A model generated the notes under the pieces. It searched no databases and was not told the DNA's origin. It saw only the letters and a list, made by a program, of their open reading frames with translations. Of a stretch of 52,378 nt of DNA, positions 15,755 through 23,362 are shown piece by piece; positions within the stretch are counted from its first letter, which is position 1; every line of letters starts with the position of its first letter. The position numbers were made by a program, and so were the translations under genes. Source of the DNA: Clostridia bacterium (GTDB lineage: Bacteria > Bacillota > Clostridia > Oscillospirales > Acutalibacteraceae); contig JAFSYP010000056.1 of NCBI GenBank assembly GCA_017449935.1, forward strand, positions 1-52,378, in the 5' to 3' direction.

Positions 15755-16519
15755 TTACCTTTTTTTATAAAGGACAAGCTCCGGATCGGCGCCCTCTGCC
15801 CCATATGTGCAGATCAGAATGAAATCCATATTGGCCAGAACGCCGAAGCAGCGGTCGCCGCTGAACTCGGATTCCAGCTGATTGCCGAGATACGTCGTCC
15901 CGTCGTCCAGGAATTTTGCCGTCATGCCGCTCGGCAAACGGTATTCCAGATTCACAAACTGCCCGACCAGCGCGTTCAGCTTTTCGAGCTTGGGCATACC
16001 TTCGATATGCAGATCGTTGATCTCCGCGATCAACTGCTTCTTGAACTTTTCAAACTCTCCGTCGTCGCCGAGCTCTTCGTATCTCTTCCAGTAATCCAGC
16101 TGCGGCAGCACCTGCTTCATGTACGCGCGCGCCTGCTCCTCGGAAAAGCTCTCGTTCGCCATGTGCTTCACGCAGACTTCAATCAGCTCGTCCATATCGC
16201 TGTATGTGTACGTCCCGTCCGCGTAGCACCATTTGCAGTATTGTTCATTGAGCGTGCCGTCTTTGTTGCGGCCGAGGATCGCATCCTCCATTGGCATTCC
16301 GCAGCACTGGCAGACGAGCTTTTGCGGCGAGCCGAGCAGCGTATTGATGGAAACGTCATACAGGTCCGACAGGAGCTTGAGCGTTTCGGTGTTCGGCACC
16401 GTTTCGCCAGTTTCCCAGCGGGACACCGCCTGACGCGTCACAAAGACCTTTTTGGCCAGCTCGTCCTGCGACAGACCGCTTTTCGTTCTGAGTTCATACA
16501 GTACATTTTTCGTATCCAT
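15755..16519 (-). CDS. XRE-family regulator with zinc-ribbon and C-terminal domain
   Basis: A 254-residue protein with an N-terminal helix-turn-helix of the Cro/CI type (LSQDELAKKVFVTRQAVSRW, residues 16-35). A zinc ribbon follows with Cys70, Cys72, Cys73 and Cys95, Cys98 (CQCCGMPM and CKWC). A C-terminal region has a LPSGMTAKFLDDGTTYLG block I do not recognise. GGAGG lies upstream of the ATG. The promoter at 16541-16569 is covered by an inverted repeat at 16568-16586, so it may regulate itself. What it senses is unknown. Confidence 0.85.
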   Translation of the reverse strand: MDTKNVLYELRTKSGLSQDELAKKVFVTRQAVSRWETGETVPNTETLKLLSDLYDVSINTLLGSPQKLVCQCCGMPMEDAILGRNKDGTLNEQYCKWCYADGTYTYSDMDELIEVCVKHMANESFSEEQARAYMKQVLPQLDYWKRYEELGDDGEFEKFKKQLIAEINDLHIEGMPKLEKLNALVGQFVNLEYRLPSGMTAKFLDDGTTYLGNQLESEFSGDRCFGVLANMDFILICTYGAEGADPELVLYKKR

Positions 16520-16540
16520 AAAGCTACCTCCTTGTACGAC

Positions 16541-16569
16541 ATTTTACTACACGGACGCCGATCACGCAA
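16541..16569 (-). promoter_or_regulatory. Promoter of the XRE/zinc-ribbon gene
   Basis: TTGCGT (16564-16569) and TAAAAT (16541-16546) on the minus strand with a 17-base spacer. Confidence 0.6.
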
Positions 16570-16586
16570 GCAACTGTCTGTTGCTT
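16568..16586. promoter_or_regulatory. Candidate operator overlapping the XRE-gene promoter
   Basis: Perfect 7-base arms AAGCAAC/GTTGCTT around TGTCT, overlapping the -35 box by two bases. The position suits self-repression by the XRE protein, but no other copy was found. Confidence 0.4.
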
Positions 16587-16642
16587 CGTCCCGCACGTCT
16601 CTTTTGTTTTTTCGGAAGAAAGATTTTCGTCAAGCCGTCCGG

Positions 16643-17527
16643 TCATGATTTCGCTTCTTCGAGCATCTGCCGCACCTCCGGCAGCTCGAACACGTACTTT
16701 TTCCCGCAGAAGCTGCACAGCGTTTCCACCGGCTCCGCCTCGTCGACGAGCCGCCGCAGCTCCTTCTTTCCGAGGCTCAGCAGCGCGCGTGCGTACCGTT
16801 CGCGGCTGCACGGGCAGACGTAGCCGATCTGCGCTTCGTCCAGCACGTCGTATTCCAGCCCCGCAAAGACCGTGTCGATGAGGTCGCGCGGCCGCATCCC
16901 GCCGTCCACCATGCGGGAGACGGACTCGATCGTTTCAATGTTCTTTTCGATCTGTTCGACGACCTGCGGATCGGCATACGGCAGCAGCTGCACGAGGAAG
17001 CCGCCCGCGGCGCGGCAGTTGAAATCGGGATGCACGAGCACGCCGAGCGCACAGACGGACGGCGTCTGCTCGCTGGACGCGAAGTAGTTCGTCACGTCCT
17101 CGGCGATCTCGCCCGAAACGATGGACGCCACGCCCACATACGGCATATCCTGGCCGAGATCGCGCAGCACGTACATCGGACCCCTGCCCACGGCGCCGCC
17201 GACGTCGAGCTTGCCCTTTGCGTTGGGCGGCAGCTCCGCCTGCGGGTGGTCGGCATAGCCGCGCACGTTGCCGCGCCAATCGCTCACGCAGCAGATCGTG
17301 CCCGCCGGTCCGTCGCCGCAAAAACGCAGCGTCACCGACTGTTTTTCTTCCTTGAGCAGCGAGCCCATCATGGACGCCGCCGTCAACGCGCGGCCGAGCG
17401 CCGCCGTCATGGTTTTGGAAAGGCCGTGGATCTCATGCGCCTTCTGCACGACCGCGGACGTATCCGCCGCCACGATCATGGCGCTGCCGTCTTTCGTCAG
17501 CGCGCGCATCAATTCGGAGTTTCGCAT
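16643..17527 (-). CDS. hslO: Redox-regulated chaperone Hsp33
   Basis: Cytoplasmic holdase activated by oxidative unfolding. The 294-residue protein carries the C-terminal zinc centre as CPC (Cys238, Cys240) and CSFC (Cys271, Cys274), whose oxidation switches on chaperone activity. The central GGFLVQLLPYADPQVVEQIE region is typical. The start at 17527 gives MRNSELMRAL; the ribosome binding site is weak. It is divergent from ychF with both promoters close together. The gene is complete. Confidence 0.95.
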   Translation of the reverse strand: MRNSELMRALTKDGSAMIVAADTSAVVQKAHEIHGLSKTMTAALGRALTAASMMGSLLKEEKQSVTLRFCGDGPAGTICCVSDWRGNVRGYADHPQAELPPNAKGKLDVGGAVGRGPMYVLRDLGQDMPYVGVASIVSGEIAEDVTNYFASSEQTPSVCALGVLVHPDFNCRAAGGFLVQLLPYADPQVVEQIEKNIETIESVSRMVDGGMRPRDLIDTVFAGLEYDVLDEAQIGYVCPCSRERYARALLSLGKKELRRLVDEAEPVETLCSFCGKKYVFELPEVRQMLEEAKS

Positions 17528-17557
17528 CGAATCACCCGTTCTATGAAGTATGGTAAT

Positions 17558-17585
17558 AGTATAACGCATTTTCGATTTTTTGCAA
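17558..17585 (-). promoter_or_regulatory. Promoter of hslO
   Basis: TTGCAA (17580-17585) and TATACT (17558-17563) with a 16-base spacer on the minus strand. Confidence 0.65.
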
Positions 17586-17599
17586 GCACGAAAAAGGGA

Positions 17600-17629
17600 T
17601 TGCAATATACGGCGAAGATATGGTATAAT
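17600..17629 (+). promoter_or_regulatory. Promoter of ychF
   Basis: TTGCAA (17600-17605) and a perfect TATAAT (17624-17629) with an 18-base spacer and an extended -10 TGG. It is divergent from the hslO promoter. Confidence 0.7.
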
Positions 17630-17660
17630 GATTTTCAGCAATCGGAAAGGTCGGATCATT

Positions 17661-18755
17661 ATGAAATTAGGCATCGTCGGTCTGCCGAACGTCGGCAAAA
17701 GCACGCTTTTCAACGCCATCACCAACGCGGGCGCGCAGTCCGCGAACTACGCTTTCTGCACCATCGAGCCGAACGTCGGCGTGGTGAGCGTCCCGGACGC
17801 GCGCATCGACAAGCTCTCGGAGATGTATCACCCCGTCAAGATCACGCCCGCCGTGATCGAGTTTGTCGACATCGCCGGTCTTGTGAAGGGCGCGTCGCAC
17901 GGCGAGGGACTGGGCAACAAGTTCCTCTCGCACATCCGCGAAATGGACGCGATCATCCATGTGGTACGCTGCTTTGAGGACGACGACATCATCCACGTCG
18001 ACGGCAGCATCGACCCCGCAAGGGACATCGAAACGATCAACTTCGAGCTGATTTTCGCCGATCTGGAGGTGCTCGACCGCCGCATCGACCGCGGCGTCAA
18101 GGCCATGAAGGGCGACAAATCGCTCGCGCATGAGATCGAGTTTCTCAAGCGGCTGAAGGCGGAGCTGGAATCCGGCGTCCCGGCGCGCAACGTCGAGATG
18201 ACCGACGACGAAAAGGCTTCTCTCGCCGAGCTTTGCCTTTTGACGGCAAAGCCTGTCATTTACGCGTGCAACATGAGCGAGGACGACTTCGCCGGCGGCA
18301 TCGATAACAACGCCGGCTATAAAGCCGTGCAGCAGATCGCCGCGGCGGAGGGGTCGGAGGTTCTGCCCATCTGCGCCGAGCTGGAAGCGCAGATCGCGTC
18401 GCTCGAACCGGACGAAAAGGAAATGTTCCTTTCGGAGCTGGGCGTGGAAAAGGGCGGCTTGGATATCCTCATCCAGCGCAGCTATTCCCTGCTCGGACTG
18501 ATCTCATACCTGACCGCCGGACAGCCGGAGGTGCGCGCCTGGACGATCAAAAAGGGCACCAAGGCTCCGCAGGCCGCCGGCAAGATCCACTCCGACTTCG
18601 AGCGCGGCTTCATCCGCGCGGAGGTCATCTCGTTCGACGATCTGATCGCCTGCGGCTCCATGACCGCCGCCAAGGAAAAGGGACTGGTGCGTTCGGAGGG
18701 CAAAGAGTACGTCATGCGCGACGGCGACGTCGTCCTGTTCCGCTTCAACGTGTAA
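17661..18755 (+). CDS. ychF: Redox-regulated ATPase YchF (OBG/Ola1 family)
   Basis: Ribosome-associated P-loop ATPase of the OBG family. The 364-residue protein begins MKLGIVGLPNVGKSTLFN with Walker A at residues 8-15. It shows the DIAGLVKGAS switch region, and NMSE in place of the NKxD G4 motif, which explains ATP rather than GTP use. The helical insertion and C-terminal TGS domain (with the KAPQAAGKIHSDFERGFIRA block) are complete. AAGG lies about 11 bases before the ATG. It is divergent from hslO. Confidence 0.96.
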   Translation: MKLGIVGLPNVGKSTLFNAITNAGAQSANYAFCTIEPNVGVVSVPDARIDKLSEMYHPVKITPAVIEFVDIAGLVKGASHGEGLGNKFLSHIREMDAIIHVVRCFEDDDIIHVDGSIDPARDIETINFELIFADLEVLDRRIDRGVKAMKGDKSLAHEIEFLKRLKAELESGVPARNVEMTDDEKASLAELCLLTAKPVIYACNMSEDDFAGGIDNNAGYKAVQQIAAAEGSEVLPICAELEAQIASLEPDEKEMFLSELGVEKGGLDILIQRSYSLLGLISYLTAGQPEVRAWTIKKGTKAPQAAGKIHSDFERGFIRAEVISFDDLIACGSMTAAKEKGLVRSEGKEYVMRDGDVVLFRFNV

Positions 18756-18788
18756 AACGATCCGGTCCCGAATACCGCAGCGTAAATC

Positions 18789-18835
18789 AAGCACCTCCGT
18801 GCACCCGGTGAATACACTGGGTACGGGAGGTGCTT
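18789..18835 (+). promoter_or_regulatory. Hairpin sequestering the ribosome binding site of the ZIP transporter gene
   Basis: Perfect 10-base arms AAGCACCTCC (18789-18798) and GGAGGTGCTT (18826-18835), with further ACCC/GGGT pairing inside. The right arm contains the GGAGG of the downstream gene, whose ATG begins at 18837. The structure could stop ribosome access or, with the short TTT, weakly terminate ychF transcripts. No T-tract is present, so translation control is the simpler reading. Confidence 0.65.
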
Positions 18836-18836
18836 T

Positions 18837-19628
18837 ATGAATCCGGTTTTGACGGCGATGTTCGCCACGCTCGGCACGTGGTTTGTCACGGCGCTCGGCG
18901 CGGCGACCGTCGTTTTTTTTAAGAATCCGAACCCCACGACGCTCAATCGGATGCTGGGGTTCGCGTCCGGCGTGATGATCGCGGCGAGCTTCTGGTCGCT
19001 GTTGGAGCCGGCGATCTGCGAAGCCGAAGCCGTTTCCGCGCTGCCCGCGTGGTTCGTGGCGACCGTCGGTTTCCTGTGCGGCGCGCTGTTCATGTGGGTA
19101 TCGGACAAGGTCGTGACCGCCGCGCGCCGACAAACGGACGACGCGGATGCGCGCACGCGTTCCAATCGGATCGCGATGCTCGTGCTGTCCGTCACGCTGC
19201 ACAATATCCCGGAGGGACTGGCCGTCGGCGTGGCGTTCGGCGCGCTGCAAAACGGTTTCTCGCGCGAGAGCATGATGGGCGCCGTCTCGATCGCCGTCGG
19301 CATCGGCTTGCAGAATTTCCCGGAGGGCGCAGCCGTTTCTCTGCCGCTGCGCCGCGAAGGGCGCTCGCGTCTGCGCAGCTTTCTCGCGGGACAGGCGTCC
19401 GGCATGGTGGAACCGATCGCGGGCGTAGTCGGCGCGCTGTCCGTCGTCTGCATCCGGCCGATCCTGCCGTACGCGCTCTCCTTCGCGGCGGGCGCCATGA
19501 TCCTCGTTGCGGTGCACGAGCTGATCCCGGAATGCCAGCGAAACCAGTCCGCCAAGCCCTACGCCGCCACGACCGGCATCGTGCTGGGCTTCGCGGTCAT
19601 GATGCTGCTGGACGTCATGCTGGGGTAG
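18837..19628 (+). CDS. ZIP family divalent metal transporter
   Basis: Inner-membrane importer of divalent metal (zinc, iron, manganese or possibly nickel) of the ZupT/GufA type. The 263-residue protein has about eight membrane helices. The two family signatures are HNIPEGLAVGVAFG in helix 4 and QNFPEGAAV in helix 5, with the His, Asn and Glu metal ligands. A short loop is rich in Arg/Asp. The ribosome binding site is inside a strong hairpin. The gene is convergent with larE; a link to nickel supply for LarBCE is tempting but unproven. Confidence 0.92.
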   Translation: MNPVLTAMFATLGTWFVTALGAATVVFFKNPNPTTLNRMLGFASGVMIAASFWSLLEPAICEAEAVSALPAWFVATVGFLCGALFMWVSDKVVTAARRQTDDADARTRSNRIAMLVLSVTLHNIPEGLAVGVAFGALQNGFSRESMMGAVSIAVGIGLQNFPEGAAVSLPLRREGRSRLRSFLAGQASGMVEPIAGVVGALSVVCIRPILPYALSFAAGAMILVAVHELIPECQRNQSAKPYAATTGIVLGFAVMMLLDVMLG

Positions 19629-19699
19629 AACCGATACAAATCCGCAAAAAACAACGTTACATTTACAAAGGAATTGCGGCCTGTTTTACGAGAATCGGA

Positions 19700-20512
19700 T
19701 CATACGCCCGAGCCGGCGTTCATGCTCCCCGTGCGGTAACCGTCGAGGTCGAGCGCCACGTAGCGAAACCCCAAAGCATGGAACGTTTCCCGTACCGTCC
19801 GCGCCGTTTCCTGCCGCAGCAGCGCCTGCTGCGCGGACGCGTCCAGCTCGATGCGCGCAAGATCGCCGTGTACACGCACGCGGACCGTTTGAAAGCCGAA
19901 AGAACGCAGCAGCTCTTCCGCCTGTTCGACCGCCGCCAATCTCTCGGGCGTCAGCGTTTCGCCGCAGACGAACCGCGTCGCGAGGCACGCCATCGCCGGC
20001 TTGTCCCACGTGGGCAGACCGCGCATACCGGACAGCTCGCGGATCTCCGATTTCGTCCAAAGCGTTTCGAGCAGCGGACTGCGCACGGAAAGCTCGCGCA
20101 GGGCGCGCATCCCGGGGCGGTAATCCCGCAGGTCGTCGGCATTGGAGCCCTCCGCGACGCAGCGCAGCCCCAGCTCCCGCGCCGTACGCAGGATCATCGA
20201 AAACAGCGCGCGCTTGCACAGATAGCAGCGCTCGGGCGGATTCTCCCGCACGCCGTCGACCGCCAGAACGTCCGCATCCAGTACGACGTGCCGGATGCCG
20301 CGCGACGCGCAGAAGTCCTGCGCCTGCACGATCTCACGCTGCGGCACAAACACCGAACGGACGGTCACGGCGACGACCTTGTCGCCCAGCGCTTCATGCG
20401 CCATATCCAACAGCAGCGTCGAATCGACGCCCGCGGAGAACGCCACCGCCGCGCTTTCCGTTTCCAGCAGCGTCTGTTTCAGACGCTGCGCTTTTTCTTC
20501 TATCGCAGTCAT
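19700..20512 (-). CDS. larE: Pyridinium-3,5-biscarboxylic acid mononucleotide sulfurtransferase LarE
   Basis: PP-loop ATPase that sulfurates the biscarboxylated nicotinic nucleotide during assembly of the nickel-pincer nucleotide cofactor. The 270-residue protein has the PP-loop SAGVDST at residues 26-32, plus Cys96 and Cys99 (CYLC), and Cys176 in PAMACLATRF, which lines up with the sacrificial Cys176 of Lactobacillus plantarum LarE. The extra CxxC suggests the form that holds an iron-sulfur cluster and recycles sulfur rather than losing its own. The start overlaps the larC stop by four bases (ATGA). Confidence 0.93.
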   Translation of the reverse strand: MTAIEEKAQRLKQTLLETESAAVAFSAGVDSTLLLDMAHEALGDKVVAVTVRSVFVPQREIVQAQDFCASRGIRHVVLDADVLAVDGVRENPPERCYLCKRALFSMILRTARELGLRCVAEGSNADDLRDYRPGMRALRELSVRSPLLETLWTKSEIRELSGMRGLPTWDKPAMACLATRFVCGETLTPERLAAVEQAEELLRSFGFQTVRVRVHGDLARIELDASAQQALLRQETARTVRETFHALGFRYVALDLDGYRTGSMNAGSGV

Positions 20513-21726
20513 TTTCCGGCACCGTCCCGCGTGTCGATCGCGGCGCGCACCTCGGCAAGGCTCATATCCCGTTCGCGCGCGATCTGCGCCAGATCCTCGT
20601 ACTCGTATTTTTCACGCGTCACGCCGCAGCCGGACGCCGTCTTCCGACGCACGGGGCCGAACGGCGTTTCACACGTTTGCGTTTTGCGCCGCAGCACGGT
20701 CCGGCGCAGCGAAGCCTCGCGCACGCCGAGCGTCGACGTATGCCGGAACAGCAGCGCCATACACTTTTCCCGATCCTGCGGCCGGCACAGCACACAGATC
20801 TTTGTGCCGGGACGCGATTTCTTCATGCCGATCGCGGCGGTGTACACATCCAGCGCGCCGCCCGCCAAAAGCTGCTCGGCGGCGAACGCGACATCCTCCG
20901 CCGTCATATCATCCACGTTGCACGACAGCTCCAGCGCCGTGTCCGTATCGTCCGCCGTTTCGCCCAGCAGCGCGCGCACACAGTTGGCGCGCGGAAAATC
21001 CTTCGTCCCCATTCCGTACCCGATCGTGTCAACGCGCATCGTCGGCATGTCGCCGAACTGCCGAACAAAATACCGCAGCAGCGCGGCGCCGGTCGGCGTG
21101 CACAGCTCGCCCTCTATCTCTCCCCCGCAGATCGGCACGCCGCGCAGCAGCTGCGCGGTCGCCGGCGCGGGAACAGGCAGGATCCCGTGCGCGCACCGCA
21201 CCTGCCCGAAGCCCACATGCACGGGCGACGCGGCGATCGTCTGCGGCGCGAGTTCATGCACCAGAAGGCACACTGCGGCGACGTCCGCCAGCGCGTCCAT
21301 CGTGCCGACCTCGTGAAAATGGATCTGTTCGACAGACACGCCGTGCACGCGGCTCTCCGCGTCGGCCAACAGACCGTAAACGGCCAGCACGTCCCGCTTC
21401 ACGACGTCCGGCAGCGCAAGGTGCGAGATCACCAGACGGCGGATATCCTCGACGGTATGGTGCGCATGGTGATGATGCTCGTGATGATGTTCATGCTCGT
21501 GCTCGTGTTCGTGCGCCTCTTCCTGCGCGCCGTCGACCGTCACGCAAAGGCGCGTGCCGACGACGCCGCACTTTTCGGCGCGCTGCGCCGTATAACGCAC
21601 GCCGGGGATCCCCAGCGCGTTCAGCCGCCGTACAAAGCCTTCCGGCTCCGGCAGCAGCTCCAGCAGCGCGGCCGAGAGCATATCGCCCGCCGCGCCCATG
21701 CCGCAGTCCAGATACAGCGTTTTCAT
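20509..21726 (-). CDS. larC: Nickel insertion protein LarC (single uninterrupted reading frame)
   Basis: CTP-dependent enzyme that inserts nickel into the pincer nucleotide. The 405-residue protein opens with LDCGMGAAGDM and holds a His-rich stretch with 13 His in residues 72-90, likely a nickel store. In L. plantarum larC needs a ribosomal frameshift to join two halves; here the frame is continuous. The IHFHEVG and GELCTPTGAALLRYF blocks are typical. It overlaps larB and larE by four bases on each side, so the three are coupled. Confidence 0.95.
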   Translation of the reverse strand: MKTLYLDCGMGAAGDMLSAALLELLPEPEGFVRRLNALGIPGVRYTAQRAEKCGVVGTRLCVTVDGAQEEAHEHEHEHEHHHEHHHHAHHTVEDIRRLVISHLALPDVVKRDVLAVYGLLADAESRVHGVSVEQIHFHEVGTMDALADVAAVCLLVHELAPQTIAASPVHVGFGQVRCAHGILPVPAPATAQLLRGVPICGGEIEGELCTPTGAALLRYFVRQFGDMPTMRVDTIGYGMGTKDFPRANCVRALLGETADDTDTALELSCNVDDMTAEDVAFAAEQLLAGGALDVYTAAIGMKKSRPGTKICVLCRPQDREKCMALLFRHTSTLGVREASLRRTVLRRKTQTCETPFGPVRRKTASGCGVTREKYEYEDLAQIARERDMSLAEVRAAIDTRDGAGK

Positions 21727-22478
21727 TTTTTGACCTCCATATGATTGATGCGGCTGGCCAAAAAACCGGCGCCGAATCCGTTGTCAATGTTGACGACACT
21801 CACGCCGGCGGCGCATGAATTGAGCATGGCCAGCAGCGCGGAAACGCCGCCGAACGACGCGCCGTAGCCCACGCTCGTCGGCACGGCGATCACCGGGCAG
21901 TCCGCAAGACCGCCGATCACGCTCGCGAGCGCGCCCTCCATCCCCGCCACGGCGATGATGACCGAAGCATCCATGATCTCGTCCGTGTGCGCGAGCAGCC
22001 GATGCAGTCCGGCGACGCCGACGTCATAGAGCCGCACGACCGTGTTGCCGAGGCTCTGCGCCGTCAGGGCCGCTTCCTCGGCGACGGGGATGTCGCTGGT
22101 GCCGCCGGTCGCGACGACGATCCTGCCGATCCCGTCCGGCTGCGGCATTTCGCCCAGCAGCCCGATCCGCGCCGTTTCGTCATAGCGGACGCCGTGCGTG
22201 CGCGCAAGCTCGGCGGCGTTCTGCGCGGACAGACGGGTGATCAGTACCCGCTCCTGTCCGTTCCGGCGCATCACGTCCAGTATCTTTGCGATCTGCGCAG
22301 CAGTCTTGCCCGCGCCGTAAATGACCTCCGCCGCGCCCTGCCGCACGCGGCGGTGCAGGTCGACCTTGGCAAAGCCGACGTCCTCGAACGGCGCGGTCTT
22401 CAGCGCCAGCAGCGCGTCGTCCACGCTGCACGCGCCGCTGTGCACCTGCTGTAAGATCTGTTTGACGTCTGTGTTCAT
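21723..22478 (-). CDS. larB: Nickel-pincer cofactor biosynthesis protein LarB
   Basis: Carboxylase/hydrolase that acts on nicotinic acid adenine dinucleotide in the first step of nickel-pincer nucleotide synthesis; it is related to PurE. The 251-residue protein contains the TGGTSDIPVAEEA and AVAGMEGALASVIGGL motifs of this family. The start at 22478 has AGGAG at 6 bases. A terminator ends only about 17 bases upstream, leaving no room for a promoter; transcription must read through from the two membrane-protein genes or start inside them. Confidence 0.95.
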   Translation of the reverse strand: MNTDVKQILQQVHSGACSVDDALLALKTAPFEDVGFAKVDLHRRVRQGAAEVIYGAGKTAAQIAKILDVMRRNGQERVLITRLSAQNAAELARTHGVRYDETARIGLLGEMPQPDGIGRIVVATGGTSDIPVAEEAALTAQSLGNTVVRLYDVGVAGLHRLLAHTDEIMDASVIIAVAGMEGALASVIGGLADCPVIAVPTSVGYGASFGGVSALLAMLNSCAAGVSVVNIDNGFGAGFLASRINHMEVKK

Positions 22479-22495
22479 GGATACTCTCCTTACAG

Positions 22496-22521
22496 AAAAG
22501 CGGCTCCTGTACGGAACCGCT
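22496..22521 (-). terminator. Terminator or attenuator between the small membrane genes and larB
   Basis: Minus-strand stem AGCGGTTCC/GGAGCCGCT with a five-base loop, followed by TTTC. It lies 6 bases past the stop of the gene at 22528 and just before larB. The short T-tract suggests partial termination. Confidence 0.65.
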
Positions 22522-22527
22522 TTATTA

Positions 22528-22845
22528 TCAATCGTTTTTCTTTAGCAGCTTGTCGCGGATGACGCCCTTTGGGTCCTTGACAAGCAGGATCACGATCCAT
22601 GCGGTCAGACCCAGCGCCACGACCGACAGTCCCAAAAAGGCGTCGTTGAGCATATCCTGCGCGGCAGGCGTGAAGTATTCCGCGCCCAGCTCCGCATACT
22701 CGAAAACCGCGTCCACCAGCCACATCAGGGACGCGCCCCAGAACATCCAGCAGAGAATGCCGATCCGCATTTCACTCTTCGGTGCGGTCCTGTACCAGAG
22801 CGCGGTACAGACGGCGGCGGCAAAAACGGTGATCAACAGCGTCAT
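22528..22845 (-). CDS. Small membrane protein of unknown function
   Basis: A 105-residue protein with three hydrophobic segments (near residues 3-16, 27-45 and 73-92) and a basic C-terminus (KGVIRDKLLKKND). I do not recognise a domain. Between the helices is an acidic segment (VFEYAELGAEYFTPAAQDML). GGAGG precedes the ATG. It follows the gene at 22858 by 12 bases and ends just before a weak terminator and larB, so it may share a transcript with larBCE. Confidence 0.75.
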   Translation of the reverse strand: MTLLITVFAAAVCTALWYRTAPKSEMRIGILCWMFWGASLMWLVDAVFEYAELGAEYFTPAAQDMLNDAFLGLSVVALGLTAWIVILLVKDPKGVIRDKLLKKND

Positions 22846-22857
22846 ACACCGTCCTCC

Positions 22858-23274
22858 TTACTGCTGCTCGGCAGCGGCTTTCATAGCGCGCTTTTCGATC
22901 ACGGTCGATACGGCGACGATCCCTGCCCATACGGCGGTCACCAGAACCGCCATCGCCACGCCGGCCGTCGCCATCTCATGCAGCATCTGCGCGCGCTCGA
23001 TCGGATCGCCCGCCGCAGTCAGGAACGGGAAGAACGGAACGACCTCGCCGTGCCAGACGTGCTCAAACGCCAGCAAAAACGCGCCGCCCCAGAGCATATA
23101 GTTCAGCCACATCAGCTTTTTGTAAAACGGCGTCCGCTGCGCTTGCGCGATCTCGCCGTGCGCAAACTCGGCGCAGACTGTGGGCGCCGCGTTCTGCGCG
23201 GCTTTTTTCTCCATCACCTTGGAAACGACGGTCGTCACGATCGCCTCGGTTGCCGGTACGATAAAACATGCCAT
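22858..23274 (-). CDS. Small membrane protein of unknown function
   Basis: A 138-residue protein starting MACFIVPATEAIVTTVVSKV, with a basic central stretch and two hydrophobic segments near residues 54-70 and 103-125. It ends in Lys/Ala-rich sequence. A similar N-terminus (MACF-VP-EA) is familiar from clostridial hypothetical proteins, but without known function. It is the first gene after a perfect sigma-A promoter and is followed by another small membrane protein. It may be expressed with larBCE through a leaky terminator. Confidence 0.75.
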   Translation of the reverse strand: MACFIVPATEAIVTTVVSKVMEKKAAQNAAPTVCAEFAHGEIAQAQRTPFYKKLMWLNYMLWGGAFLLAFEHVWHGEVVPFFPFLTAAGDPIERAQMLHEMATAGVAMAVLVTAVWAGIVAVSTVIEKRAMKAAAEQQ

Positions 23275-23320
23275 GATCTATTCCTCCAAAAAAGTTTTTA
23301 TCCGATTTCTGACAGATTCT

Positions 23321-23349
23321 ATTATAATGCAGAGATCGGAAACTGTCAA
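23321..23349 (-). promoter_or_regulatory. Consensus promoter of the membrane-protein/lar region
   Basis: Exact TTGACA (23344-23349) and TATAAT (23321-23326) with a 17-base spacer on the minus strand. It is the nearest convincing promoter upstream of larBCE. Confidence 0.85.
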
Positions 23350-23362
23350 GAAAAACAGACGC

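Noticed and set aside
19629-19699. Terminator between the ZIP gene and larE
   Set aside because: Only a CCGCAA/TTGCGG pair with a loop of nearly 30 bases is present, too weak to call.
19049-21316. 755-residue open frame on the plus strand
   Set aside because: It lies in a second frame of the ZIP gene and antisense to larE and larC; no domain is recognisable.
21470-21520. Repetitive GTG/ATG tract read as a microsatellite
   Set aside because: It encodes the His/Glu-rich metal-binding stretch of LarC in frame.
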